Of a stretch of 64,000 nucleotides of DNA, positions 50,104 to 61,083 are shown in pieces. The position numbers were made by a program, and so were the translations under genes. Position 1 is the first letter of the stretch, and every line of letters begins with the position of its first letter. The notes below the pieces were generated by a model. The model was not told the origin of the DNA. It saw only the letters and a list, made by a program, of their open reading frames with translations, and ran no database searches. The stretch comes from Mycogone perniciosa (Eukaryota; Ascomycota; Sordariomycetes; Hypocreales; Hypocreaceae), in assembly GCA_025331125.1 (NCBI GenBank), contig JAOALB010000021.1, positions 62,001-126,000 on the forward strand, given 5' to 3'.

Positions 50104-50631
50104 TTAAGGGCTCTCCTTTGACAGCTTCAGCAGATATTTCTCGAGATCGAAGTTCGGGCTATCAGCATCCGTAACCACTATTCCAGAATTAGTTTGCTGC
50201 CAAAGCCAGTGATCCTCGTCGAGAGGGAGGGCCATGAAAGACCCCCACCAAGAAGGGAGCGAGGATGAAGCATCTTTGAGATAAGGCGTACCATCGTCTG
50301 CTGCCGCCGCCGCCGGGCTCGTCTTCTTTGCGTATGCCGCCTTCGCCTGTTCTATCAGCTTCTGCTTGTGCTCATACTCGTGCTGCGCGTGCTGAGCCTT
50401 TTGCGTCGTAGTGATCGTTCGCTGGTGGGAGAAGCCGTAGAACACGCCGAAGGCGAGGGCAGACCACCGGAGAACCTGGGATTGCATCAATCAGACTTTT
50501 GTCGCAGGAAAATGGCCAATTGGATTTCGGCATCGCGGGATTAACAGCTGAAATGGTGGATGGTTGGTTGGGCAGGAGGAAATCAAGTCAAATCAAGACA
50601 CAACACATACGTTGACTCCTGTTGATGACAT
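50104..50631 (-). CDS. Mitochondrial F1Fo-ATP synthase subunit e
   Basis: Three exons: 50631..50611, 50475..50292 and 50177..50104; 92 residues, the usual size. It starts MSSTGVNVLRWSALAFGVFY, the typical N-terminal membrane helix of subunit e with a small-residue face used in ATP synthase dimerisation, followed by a charged helix (HEYEHKQKLIEQAKAAYAKK) and a short tail with SPNFDLEKYLLKLS. The second intron is 114 nt, a multiple of three with no stop, so retention would give a 130-residue product. The ACTAATT branch site 17 nt before its TAG acceptor, and the resulting normal length, favour splicing. Subunit e (yeast Atp21/Tim11) sits in the inner membrane. It is divergent from the dynein gene. 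Confidence 0.9.
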
Positions 50632-51224
50632 TGCGAAAATCGCACGGCGCGCGGCTATTTCGAGCAGCAATCGGGGAGTAAAGGCGAAATTCGGGGGGTC
50701 GACTGCGGTCGTCGATGAACCCTGTCCTGGAGTGGCTCGAGGGAATTGTTACGTCGGCTGATGAAGTTTTGAAAATGTCCTCGGGAAAAGTCGCAGTTTT
50801 TCCAGGATCAGAGAAGCGCCGCTGGAGCTCGGCCAAAGCTGGCTCCTCACTCACTAACCGCTTAGAGTCACGTGGAACTTGGGAAATGCCAACGTCTGGT
50901 GCAGCACGTCGCGTTTGTTCCAGATAAGCTGTTAATATTATTAGAGGAGGAGTAGGTAAATGAGGCTGTAGAATGCGCTGACAACATCATTTTTACCATT
51001 TCCATTTGGCCTACCATCCGGATAGCTCGTCTCCATTTTAGAGTATTCGTTTTTTTCCCTCCTGTTGATGACGCATATCTATCTACCCAGGCCGCTGGAA
51101 TCCCGCTCAAGTTGTCACCCCTGCTGCGGCTTGTCTCAGGAGCCAGGCTTCCTACCATCTCCATCTCGTCGCTTAATCTTCCAACATCTGGCGCGTCCCG
51201 AAATGGGACTGTGGGACAATCACG
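50632..51224. other. Bidirectional promoter, subunit e / dynein intermediate chain
   Basis: 593 bp between divergent starts, holding both promoters. No other gene is supported. Confidence 0.5.
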
Positions 51225-53377
51225 ATGCAGCAACGTCGAGAAGAGATCCTTGCCAAGAAAGCAAAGCTCGCAGAGCTTAAGCGGCAGAGGGAACTCCGGG
51301 CTAGCCAGGCGACGGCAAGTCGCCAGGGCATGGGCAGTCCTAGCGATGTTGGTCTCTTGTTCGTGCCGCTGCTGCGCAAGTCGCTGACCCTTTCTTTTTG
51401 CAGTTAATATCACCGACGCCAGGAAGAGCAGACAACCGCCGCGAAATCGAATCCCTCATCAACAGCTTGGTTGGCGACAGCAGGCCTAGTTCCATCGTAA
51501 CAGGCGGCCCCGGATCTCCTGCACCCCGCGGAAGCAGGCCTAATAGTGTTCTCAGCGCTGGTGAGATTAGCAATGTCACCTCTGAATACACGGCCCAGAC
51601 AAACGGACATTCCGTTGCTACAGCCCCGATCGCTGTGCCACTGAACCTCAGCACCGCGCCTTTAACGACAGTCTACGAATGCCCACCGTCACCAGTCAAG
51701 GAAATATTCTCATACAGCAAAGGTGTCCAAACAACAGAAGAATGGACCACCCCTACAAGAACAAGAGCCCAGTCACTTATGTCGGAGGCTGACGACTTAC
51801 CTGGAACCACCACTACTCCTGGCAAGAGACTAAGCAGGAGGGAGCGTGACCGGGAGGAAGAGCTGCGACAAAAAATCAGACAGGAGGTAGAGGAGGAGCT
51901 AAGAACAACCAAGGAACTTCTGACTGAAGGCGCTGCGGCGGCTCGTCCCTTTTCAACCACAAACTATCCATCCAGAGAACTCACCACAGAAGAACTTGAG
52001 GCTGTGACACGTTCCGACGAATTTGTCGACTTTCTTGAGCAGTCAACTAAAGTCATTGAGAGAGCGCTCGATCAAGAAACCTACGATATTCTTACCGACT
52101 ATGCATTGCAAGGGAGGGACCTGGAGGATGAGGACGAGGAAAGTGGCAACACTGGCGGACGTGGAATACACAGAATCAAGGAGGTAACACAATTTTTCGA
52201 CGATCGTTGGTCTAAGAAGCGGATGATCAGTGGCATCGATTTCTCACCCAAATTTGGCGAGCTTCTACTCGCGTCGTACACCAAAAATCCCACCGCGCCA
52301 CATGAGCCCGATGGTATAGTCCAGGTCTGGAATACCCATATGCAGAATCGCCCAGAATACGTTTTCACTGCCCAGTCAGATATCTTGACAGCAAAATTTT
52401 CGCCCTATCATCAGAACCTGATCATTGGTGGTTCATACAGCGGCCAGGTCCTGTTATGGGACACGCGAGCCAAGGCTACACCGATTCAGAAAACACCACT
52501 GACCGGATACGGCCATGCCCATCCAATCTATTGTGTTGATATCGTTGGCACGCAAAACGCCAACAACATCATCTCATGCTCGACAGATGGTGTCGTCTGC
52601 GGTTGGAGCATGGACGTGTTCGCCCAACCACAAGAACTACTGGAGCTGAAGAACCCCAGCCAGGCCAAGGTAGCCGTAGAGGACGTTAGTCCCACATGCC
52701 TATCCTTCCCTCAGACAGATCCTACCTTCTTCCTCGTTGGAAGTGAAGAAGGCACGATATTCCCTTGCCATAGGTACGATCGTGCGGGGGCCAAGGCTGG
52801 CGTTGACAAGAAGATCAACTACAGGGGCCACACGGCGCCTGTCATGTCTGTTGACTTCCACCCGGCTAGGGGCCCTGTGGATCTCGGCGACTTGGCTATC
52901 TCATCGTCACTCGATTGGAGCGTGAAGCTCTGGAAGATTCGTGCTCCAGCAGCTACGTCAACGATCGGATTGGGAGATGGCACCATCTCGCCTTTGATTG
53001 ATTTCGTGCGCGAAGACGTCGTTTATGATGCCAAATGGTCACCCGTGAAGCCCAGCATTTTTGCCCTAGTGGATGGAGCCGGCTGGCTGGAGCTGTGGGA
53101 TATTGCTCTTGACACTGAGGAGCCCATATCCCGAATAACGCCCAGTACCCGTCAGGATGGAAGAGCAATGCTGTCGAAGAGCTTAAACAAGCTGGCCTGG
53201 GAACCGAATGATGGCAAGCGTATTGCAACTGGTGGAATAGATGGCTCTCTCACTGTCTTTGAGGTTTCAAGTGGCCTAGGAGGCAAGGAGGGATTGAAGA
53301 ATGAGGAATGGGCAAACGTCAAGAAACTCGTCAATCGGGTGGAGGCAGTTGGAATGAACGGAGCAATGGTGGTGTAG
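51225..53377 (+). CDS. Cytoplasmic dynein 1 intermediate chain (WD40)
   Basis: Two exons, 51225..51347 and 51404..53377; 698 residues. It starts MQQRREEILAKKAKLAELKR, the N-terminal coiled coil that binds p150/dynactin and NudE in this family, then a Ser-rich linker beginning SPSDLISPTPGRADNRREIE. A second helical stretch RRERDREEELRQKIRQEVEE and the chain-binding segment follow. From about residue 270 a WD40 propeller is visible: QVWNTHMQNRPEYVF, GSYSGQVLLWDTRAK, YCVDIVGTQNANNIISCSTD, YRGHTAPVMSVDFHP, SSLDWSVKLWKIR, WLELWDIAL and IATGGIDGSLTVFEV. It serves as the cargo-binding scaffold of the dynein motor needed for nuclear migration. The intron donor is GTTGGT (weak) with a GCTGACC branch site; phase and the SPTPGR sequence support it. 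Confidence 0.93.
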
Positions 53378-54006
53378 CATTCTGTTCCTGGCGTGTGGCG
53401 CCATACTTTTCAAGCCCTTTCGCATGTAGATTTATCGGCGGAGACGTATCCTGTATACCCCCTTGAGGATGTTGGGCGAGATGACAATGGCATCTTCAAT
53501 GCTCTGAAATGCATCTACGAACGTATTTCTATTTCTGGTGAACTAACAGAGATGTTCGATTCAATGATTATGATCTTATCTGTATCTCAGCCAATAGGGA
53601 TCCACCCGTGGTAACTGTCACGTGAAGCGTCGGCGCGAAAAATATTAAAACGCGATCTCATTTGATCTTCTCAACGACGACACCTCCAACCTCAAGAGGG
53701 TTCCAGAAGGCCAATTGATGATGCGCGGCCACGAACCAGCTGAGCTATCGATATTCAGAACACGTAACTGACTGCAGTCTCTTGGACTGCCTCATATCTG
53801 CGATGGTAAGCTTTTCCCTAGATCTATACCTTCCCAACATGCACAAGGATGTATTCATTTCGATGAATTCTGCAATTCTGAAAGTCATTTTTGGCTTAAT
53901 GTGGATAACTTCACCCCTGAGTGTTTTTCTATTTCAATTCTACATTTAGTTGTTGCAACTATGTATCACTATCTAACACGGTATAGATCCCAGAGCAAGT
54001 CCCTCC
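53378..54006. other. Convergent 3' intergenic region
   Basis: About 0.63 kb between convergent genes, holding 3' UTRs. A short tRNA-like D-arm sequence near 53735-53755 on the minus strand does not extend to a full tRNA. Confidence 0.5.
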
Positions 54007-55112
54007 CTACGTATTCATTGGGGAGTGATCAGGATAGCGTTTGCCAGCCACTTCGAAGTTCTCAACAATAGTGTCGATCTTCCTAACCTCCTCCTCGCTC
54101 AACTTGACCAGCTTAGAGTTCTCTTCCACCCGCCCCACGGTCGTAGCGCCAGGGATCGGGATAATAGTTGGCAGTCCTGAACGACGGCTCTTACTATGCA
54201 CCCAGCCAAGGGCAAGCTGAGCTGGGGTGCAACCCTTTTCCTCGGCGAGGGCTTTGACTTGATTGACCAGCTTGAGGTTGTGTTCAAAAGCTGCCTTCTC
54301 AAACCGTGGGAAGTTGGCGATGTGGCCTATGTCTTGGACTTGTGGGGCGTCCTTGAATCTGCCCGCGAGCAACTGTCCCTGTGTAAGTCACTGACAAGCA
54401 ATTTGGGTGGTGGTGAATTAAGAACTTACTCCTCGTCCCATGGGTGAATACGCTATGATGGGGATGTCGTACTGAGCACATGCAGCAGCCACACCGTTGC
54501 TAAAAATGTCCGGCGTAAACATGCTAAGCTCAACCTCGACGGTTGCAATCTTTGCTTGCTTCGCAGCCTCATGAATGGTCTCTTCACGACATTCTGAAAG
54601 GCCAAAGCCGCCGAGTTTGCCCGTGTCAATGTACTCCTTCTGGGCGACACCAAGTGTCACCTCCAGGGGTGTCGTAGGATCCCTTCTAGAATAGCTGAAA
54701 ACGTCCAACTTCTTCGTGCCTCCTAGCTGGGAGATAATATTGTCGAGCGAACGTCGGATACCTTCGGGAGATCCGTCCGGACGCATTGCCTCCATGCTCC
54801 AGCCGCCCTTGATGATGAGGGTGACCTTATCAGCATCCTCGGGGTACTTGGTGAAGTAGCGCTTGACCAAAGTCATGGTGTTGTACTCAGGAGGTCCGTA
54901 GAACTCGGCACCGTTCCATACCGTAAGGCCATTTTCCACAGCAGCTTTGAGGGCAGCAATGGCCTGGTCCAGCGGAGGAGGATTTGGCCGCCATGTGAAG
55001 CCTGGACATCATCACGTCAGTATCTTGACTCCTTTGTAAGTCCGGGTTGATGAAACTCACCCATGAGACCGAACCCAATAGGGCTGACGTCCTTGTCCAG
55101 AATACGAGACAT
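54007..55112 (-). CDS. Aldo/keto reductase, pyridoxal reductase-like (AKR8 type)
   Basis: Three exons: 55112..55061, 55001..54430 and 54378..54007; 331 residues, matching the family. It begins MSRILDKDVSPIGFGLMG, a typical AKR first strand. The active-site stretch is TVWNGAEFYGPPEYN with Tyr52; the catalytic Asp position appears as Asn47, a variant I associate with pyridoxal reductase-like enzymes. Lys82 lies in LIIKGGW. LGGFGLSECREETIHEAAK, VEVELSMFTPDIF, IPIIAYSPMGRG and IIPIPGATTVGRVEEN (NADPH phosphate site) follow in order. Known relatives reduce pyridoxal to pyridoxine in vitamin B6 metabolism. The substrate is inferred from overall resemblance and is not certain. All three exon junctions have consensus donors (GTGAGT, GTAAGT). 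Confidence 0.9.
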
Positions 55113-57377
55113 GATAGTAATGATAATCAACTATGAGAAGGTTTTGAATGGATGTCGAAGTTGTGTGAGAAACCTGTTCCTTTGATGCTGGCTCAGCCGG
55201 TATTTATAATTCCTGCCCAACTTTTGGTTAACATGAGGCGCGATCAGGACCACCATCACATTACCATCACATTAACATCACACAACTCCATCACGAGCGG
55301 ATATAACAAGTCGATGTACATTATTCCGAGATGACAATACTACAATACAGCCAAACTCAATCAACATGAAGTGCGATCAGGACTACTCCATACCACCACA
55401 CAACTCGATCACAGGCGGACATAACGAGTTGACAAACATTATTCCGACTTGGCAATAACATTCAGGTGAAAGTAATTAGTAACCAATGGCATAGAGCCAT
55501 TGGGTGAATTGGAGTTAAGCTTATCCCGAGAAACTCTGATCTAACATCATTAGAGTTGCCATCTTTGACACCGGAGTTAGGCGCTATCTCCGGACATAAG
55601 AGTTGTTATGTACTGGCCATTTATCAATTGCGAGGCCGAACGCTTCCTTTATCAGTTCCGGTTCAGATTTAATTTATAATATTTCTTTCCAAAAAGTACC
55701 AGGACTGTTGTGCCAGCATGAAAGTGCGGTGCAGGAGAAAAGAGGACTGTGTAAGTGAGGGACGAGTCGCCTACTGGCGGGGTTCACTCTGACTTTCATT
55801 GCTGCAATACTCTATATTTGGGCAGATTAGACGATACGGCGGTTATTTTTCTCTTCTCTGCTCGTTTTTCTGAGAGTCGATGGCTACTTGTCGGCCATTC
55901 TTGATGCGAGGCTCTGCGCATGTTTATCTTCTTAATCAGGCAATAATCTACAAGTTGAACATGGCACCACTGGTGATTACCTCAAATAGAGACTCGAGCC
56001 TCTTAATGTAATGTAACCTGTACTATCAGCTACAATTGCTGAGGTGTGCGCTTCACATTTGCTGGCCTGGTACTCCGTACAATGGTTTGACAGAGCGCGG
56101 CTCCTCCGTCTTACCTGTACTCCGCAAGGTAGGGACTGCATTCATCCGCTAAGCCTCAATCTGCCGCCAGAATGTCGGAAAGTCGACATTACCAAGTCCG
56201 TATACCAAGGTTATATGTATGTAGGCAGGCAGACGCGATTAATAAAGTGTTTGAGACTGTAGGATGGGCACCTTTTTTGGGTTCGAATCCTCGAAGACGA
56301 AGCGTAGGCAAGTGTGGTAATATTACCTAAGTGCTTTTCCTTCGGCCTGACGAAGTAGTCACCAACACTATACGGATAGTATGCAATAATGGGGTATAGG
56401 CTTCGTATAACTAACTACCTTACCTGTCAAGCTATGGGGAGCATACCTACTCCGTAGATAGTATATATATATATATAAGAATGGGGATTTATAGCCATTG
56501 CGTTCTTTGACCTCAGATTAGCAATTGGCTGGGACAGGCGCTAAGTAAATGAAGGCCTCTCTACCAGTCTAGGCAACGTTTGAACATGTCCCCTAACCAA
56601 AATCGAGTCCCCGTTATGGACTTTTTGGATTGTAAGTAAGATGTATTGGCCCGCGTCATATCAGACGTCGCAGAACCTGACTGATTCCAAAACCCGACGG
56701 TAGTCTGGGGGCCTCATTTAGGTATTTGTTGATGAATGAGTTTGAGTCTGGGCCATTTACGGAGCAAATCGCAACGGTTTGATGCAGCAGCAGAAAGACG
56801 TGCCCCACCGATGCCGCAAACGCCTCTTTTAACTCCTTTAACCTTTTAGCCGGAAACATTCGAAACTTGTAGGAGGCGGCCGGCCATGTAGACTCCTCTG
56901 CCACATTGCATGTCGGGTCTCAAAAGTCTGCGACCGGCCCTTAACAATTTTTCTTATACTAATTTATATAGGGAGATTTTTACCCAACCTTAATCCACTT
57001 ATTCCTATGCGTCTAAGTATTTTCCAGATTTCTGAATCAATTTCCTCAAAGCATGTGTTTTCGCTATTTTTGGTGAAATGTTGAGAGGTGGTCGCAAACT
57101 TTTGACACCTTACATTATGCACTTGGGCGCACTCGGACCCCTGTGCTTTCCTAGGGCATTCTACGAGTACGAGTGAGTACCTGGTGGGTACCTAAGGACC
57201 AGTGGTGAGCTCGGTGACTTGGAAGCGTCTTACCTGTTCCTGTCCCATTGGTAGATGGATCTCGGAAGCACATCCCTTAGCTTGGGTGGCTTGTGACTGT
57301 CCCGAATCATACATTGAACTACGACCAGATGTCGTACTTCACGGTATTGGAAGAAAGGATCGCCCAACTCTCATCTT
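55113..57377. other. AT-rich gene-poor region
   Basis: AT-rich stretch with diverged direct repeats (annotated at 55230-55460), a TA-dinucleotide run near 56460-56476 and TACTCCGTAC motifs near 56068, 56108 and 56450. A minus-strand frame at 56656-56904 has no recognisable domain and may be a relic. No intact gene is supported. Confidence 0.5.
55230..55460. repeat. Diverged direct repeat, two units 134 bp apart
   Basis: Unit one starts at 55230 (AACATGAGGCGCGATCAGGA) and unit two at 55364 (AACATGAAGTGCGATCAGGA). Both continue with CACACAACTC.ATCAC, GCGGA.ATAAC.AGT.GA and ACATTATTCCGA....GGCAATA-like blocks. Many differences are C/T or G/A changes, which would fit RIP-type mutation, though I did not count them. 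Confidence 0.7.
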
Positions 57378-57902
57378 GTATATAAAGCAGAGAATAAATA
57401 TTCCTCAAGTCTCCTCATGTTATCTCAAGTCTGGTTGTCTATATCACCTTCTCACAAAGCAGAGACAGATACAGCCATTACTTTTGTCATTACCCCAGAT
57501 CATCTACAGCTTACACTATATCCTCAAAGGTCGGAAGTGCTGAGACAAAGATGTAAGGAAAGGTATCTCTTTTCAAGACACCATAGATAGCTGACAACTC
57601 TCCACCAGGGACAACGGCGTCGGAAGCCAAGATCTTGCTGGTGTTGGAAGCTGGGCTGCTGATCATGTTTCGGAAGCTGCGCTGCCCAATAACGGCGCGA
57701 ACAATCTTGGATACCCAGACAGCCTTGACGGACTGTTGTCGTCGAACAATTCGGAGGAAGGCCAATGCCCTATGGGCACCTGGCTGAATGAGGACAAGAA
57801 GGCCGGTCCATGGTCCGGTATGTAAGCCAGGAAGAATGGCTGTTGGATATTATGGAAACGAGGTGGACAATGTCGAATAAGTGTAGTAGGGAGGTGGTAC
57901 AT
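57378..57902 (+). CDS. Candidate small gene with start codon split by an intron
   Basis: A TATATAAAG box lies at about 57378, followed by a C/T-rich leader. The sequence AAGAT|GTAAGG (donor at 57553), a GCTGAC branch site and CACCAG acceptor (ending 57608) define a 56-nt intron; splicing joins AT to G and creates an ATG. The frame then reads MDNGVGSQDLAGVGSWAADH and on to PMGTWLNEDKKAGPWSG at 57817. It either ends at TAA just after (72 residues) or splices again at a consensus GTATGT donor toward an exon near 57890. The frame has fungal-looking codon use. An overlapping minus-strand open frame (57511 to about 57853) is the alternative reading. I recognise no family. Confidence 0.35.
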
Positions 57903-58767
57903 TTTGGGAGTAGCTATGGAGCTTCCCTATTTTTTCACCAATCATCACACAAATCATCTAGCTTCGTAGAATAGATATATTTGCATGAGAATTGGCAGAC
58001 AGCATACTTCGTACTTGGGAGGGGTGACGCTGGCAGGCAATGTGGGGGTTGTCGTCCAGCGTTTGACCAATAATACAGCGCCCTTGAGCCAAGTCGAACC
58101 GTAGGGGCTCCAGCTAAGCTGAAGAAGTGTTAGAGGGTCCCTTCCCGGGTAGAAGCCGCAAACCTTCTTTTGGAATCGGGTCGGGACGGATCAGGACATG
58201 AACGGGGGTCTAAAAAACGACCATCCCTGCCCTAGTCCACTAGGACGCTGAGTAGCAAAGCAAAGTACGCTTTGGCTCGCAAAAAAGAAGTCCATGAAAG
58301 CCCAGCTAATTTATATGATAACGCAAGTACTTCGTACTCCGTAGATTCTTGATCTACATAAAATTCAATATTCGCATACAAACACGACTTCGTCAACGAC
58401 AAGAATTCTCATAGTGCATACTCCTGCATCAGAACAGTCTCTGAATCAAGCCAGTTTTGGTCTGCGGATGAAGGAATCTCTAAAGAAGCCGTAGGAAAAG
58501 TTTGTTGCAAAACAGTTAAGTTTTGGAAATACTGTAATGTGTTGAAGTTGTACGGAGTAGTAATTGTTGTTATACAGAAAAACATGTCTACTTTTATTTG
58601 TATGGAAATTATATAGAAAACTGGGGTAACTCTTTTTTTGGCGAACCAAAACGTATATATTTAACGCCAGTGAGCCGCTTAATGCAGTTTTTTACCTCCC
58701 AAGGGCATAAGGCGCTCAACAAGTCATTCTGCTAGTAAGACTAATACCAGCAAAAAGAGAAAATTGC
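57903..58767. other. AT-rich spacer
   Basis: Spacer with TACTTCGTACTCCGTAG near 58327 and GTACGGAGTAG near 58549. No gene is supported. Confidence 0.5.
58751..58766 (-). terminator. Pol III terminator of the tRNA gene
   Basis: Immediately 3' of the tRNA on the minus strand the sequence reads GCAATTTTCTCTTTTTG, with T4 and T5 runs as used by RNA polymerase III. Confidence 0.75.
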
Positions 58768-58849
58768 TGCGTAATCTGGGAATCGAACCCAGGGCTCCCC
58801 GACGCTGCTCGGATGGCAACGGAGAATTTTACCACTAAACCAATTACGC
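58768..58849 (-). tRNA. tRNA-Gly (GCC) with an 11-nt intron
   Basis: Acceptor arms GCGTAAT and ATTACGC pair perfectly. The D arm is GTTTAGTGGTAAAAT, the anticodon stem CTCCG pairs with CGGGG, and the loop TTGCCA...T gives anticodon GCC. The T arm is CTGGG-TTCGATT-CCCAG and the discriminator is A. An 11-nt intron (58803-58813) sits after position 37, the canonical place for eukaryotic nuclear tRNA introns. The mature length without CCA is 71 nt, normal for tRNA-Gly. Confidence 0.93.
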
Positions 58850-59001
58850 TGCTAACTGGTTGATGACCTGACGCCAGAGCAGACAGCATAAAAAGTACAG
58901 ACCTGATGACACAATCGAACAATTCATAGTATTATATCCGATTTATTTAAATCTTCTAGAATCTCGATACTCTGTATAGAGAGAGATACAGAGTACATTC
59001 A

Positions 59002-59727
59002 TCAATGCACTGGCCCATCTACCGTGTTCAGCACAAACCCAGAAAACGACACCGGAATCTTTTCCTTCTCACGTCCAGGCTCAGACTCCCTCGTCGGCTT
59101 CGCGCCGTAAATCCCAATCTCAATCGCCGGCGCAATTCCCTGCACATCGTCCTTGTTGAACGCCCAAGTCACCTGTCTCAGCTCGCGCTTCTTCTTCTCA
59201 GGACCTTCCAGGACGTAAACCCACGCATCCGTGCGATCGCGCTCAATAAGGATCGTGGCACGAGCATTTCCAGTCTGTTTCTCGAGCAGAGGGCTCAGGC
59301 TCCAGTCGGACAGGATATCCGTGGCGACAACGCCCAGCGAGGGTGCACCGTCTGTAAACTCAATGCCGGCCTTGATGAACCGCGTCTCGTTGACTTCGCG
59401 GGCAGGGAATGATAGCACCAGGCCGCCTTGGTCGTAGAGCGTCTTCCACGGTCCTGTCACAGTGACTTGGACACTCTTGAACTTCTCCGTGGGAATGGTG
59501 GTGTAGAGGAATGGCGCGGTGAAGTTGTGCTTGTCTTTTGCAGGGCGCCATATATCTGTGTCAGGAGGCACTTGAATCGTGACGTCGCGGCCCACGGGTG
59601 AGAAGGGCTTTGTAGAGCCATAGTTCCTCCATTTCCATGAAGGCTTCGGTGTTGTGGCGTCGACATCGCCAGCGGCCATCGACAGCCAGAGCCACAAGGA
59701 GCTCGAAACGGCCTTTGTGAACAACAT
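59002..59727 (-). CDS. Secreted DUF1349-type (concanavalin-like fold) protein
   Basis: Single-exon gene of 241 residues. The N-terminus MLFTKAVSSSLWLWLSMAAG followed by DVDA is a good signal peptide, so the protein is probably secreted. The body (WKWRNYGSTKPF, DVTIQVPPDTDIWRP, NFTAPFLYTTI, VQVTVTGPWKTLYDQGGLVL, RFIKAGIEFTDGAPSLGVVA, DWSLSPL, AWVYVLEG and a C-terminal IEIGIYGAKP) follows the beta-sandwich pattern of DUF1349 proteins, which share the concanavalin-like lectin/glucanase fold. There are NFT and NET sequons. No catalytic role is established for the family. It stands alone in an AT-rich region next to the tRNA-Gly gene, and the GC-rich coding sequence contrasts with its surroundings. 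Confidence 0.8.
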   Translation of the reverse strand: MLFTKAVSSSLWLWLSMAAGDVDATTPKPSWKWRNYGSTKPFSPVGRDVTIQVPPDTDIWRPAKDKHNFTAPFLYTTIPTEKFKSVQVTVTGPWKTLYDQGGLVLSFPAREVNETRFIKAGIEFTDGAPSLGVVATDILSDWSLSPLLEKQTGNARATILIERDRTDAWVYVLEGPEKKKRELRQVTWAFNKDDVQGIAPAIEIGIYGAKPTRESEPGREKEKIPVSFSGFVLNTVDGPVH

Positions 59728-61083
59728 TCTTGTTCAATACTTATTTTTCATGCATGTGTATGTTCAGATGAGTCTTGGAATGAATGCTAGATGGCGGTGT
59801 TGAGGAGTACTTATATATGTCTGCTCACTTACACAAGTGTAACCCTTCACACTGCTCGAGATCTCGTACTCCGCTCCGCTCGCGAAAGACACCATTAAGC
59901 CCCCTGATTTGAACGTGCGGGGATATTCTTGGCATATTATCTATTTGGTATAAACGGCCCGAGAGAGAAGCGTACTCGTAAAGCTCGTTCGGGGAGTCTC
60001 GGTTGTTGTCTTGAAGAGGCCCGCATGCCATCGTCAGCGCATAATATGTCATCACTCCCAAGCTTCATTGGCCACATCAGAGAATTTACGTACAACCTCA
60101 ATAACGAAATATTCAATCCTCAATTGTCAAAGGGTTTCTATCTATTCATTGACCAATGTGTTAAACAGCTATTCTATTATCGAGAGCTTCTGGTGCCATC
60201 GTGTGACATGGTAGCTTCGCGATGTGCGCCCTAATGTATTCCCCTGTAAGTGTTTCTTTCAGCTATCGCGCAACTACAAGGATTCCACCTCGGAAACACG
60301 TAAACTGATCAGGAAGGACCCTCTTGGCACGTCGAAACCAGCTTGGATTCGCCCGAAGCTTCATCCTTCTCGTGAAGCTGTCAGACCACAAATCCTGTAA
60401 AAGTGAAGCTCTATACTTTATGTATGGATAGGTGATCCTATATGCTATGTGACAGGAGCTTATTGGAGGATTGGAGTCTCGACCTATTGTATGTATGGTC
60501 TATCCTCAATCCAGGCTATTTGTGTTATTTAATTACTACTTTATTCCTAGCTGGCTTTAACTAGTGCAGTTATCTTCAATTAATACGAAGTACGGAGTAC
60601 AGGGCAGCTTTAATATATGCAGCCTAAATTAGAGTATTAAACTTTATTATTCATCATATAAAGTAATACTATTCACACATATTTAAATTACTATTCGCAG
60701 TAGCGGAGATATAGTTAATAATTATAACATAGATATAAAAGACACTATAGTTATCGCCAATACAGCAGTTACAGCTATTACAGCGGTTACAGGGAGAGAG
60801 CGAGGGAGAGAGCGAGGGCGACCCAGGGATCAACGAAGAGTTTGACGACATTGTGCCGACTATACAGCCAGAAGAATAGTCGGCTTAGGGAGATTTTATA
60901 TAAAGCAGATATAAGTGGATACTGAAGACCTGTTAATATATTGTTGCAGCTGCCTATACGTGCAGCTGCGAGGAGTTCTTATCTGTGTGAATAGCATTAC
61001 TACTCATTAGATATAATCTGCAAAGCAATACTCCACCCTATAATTCTATTATAAAAGCTCTTATTGCTCCCTTATTTTTGTTG
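59728..61083. other. Strongly AT-rich region with coding relics
   Basis: The stretch from about 60400 to 61060 is very rich in TA and TAT, as in RIP-mutated repeats. A short plus-strand frame ending at 60879 (EGDPGINEEFDDIVPTIQPE then stop) looks coding but has no start and no partner. A GAAGTACGGAGTAC motif is at about 60588. No intact gene is seen. Confidence 0.45.

Noticed and set aside
53700..53760. Minus-strand ATAGCTCAGCTGGTT, like a tRNA D arm
   Set aside because: No anticodon stem, T arm or matching acceptor stem follows, so it is not a tRNA.
56275..56310. GGGTTCGAATCC, like a tRNA T arm
   Set aside because: The 5-bp stem does not close and no D or anticodon arm is found upstream.
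56656..56904. 82-codon minus-strand frame starting MAEESTWPAASYKF
   Set aside because: Looks mildly coding but has no domain, partner exon or clear promoter; left as possible relic only.
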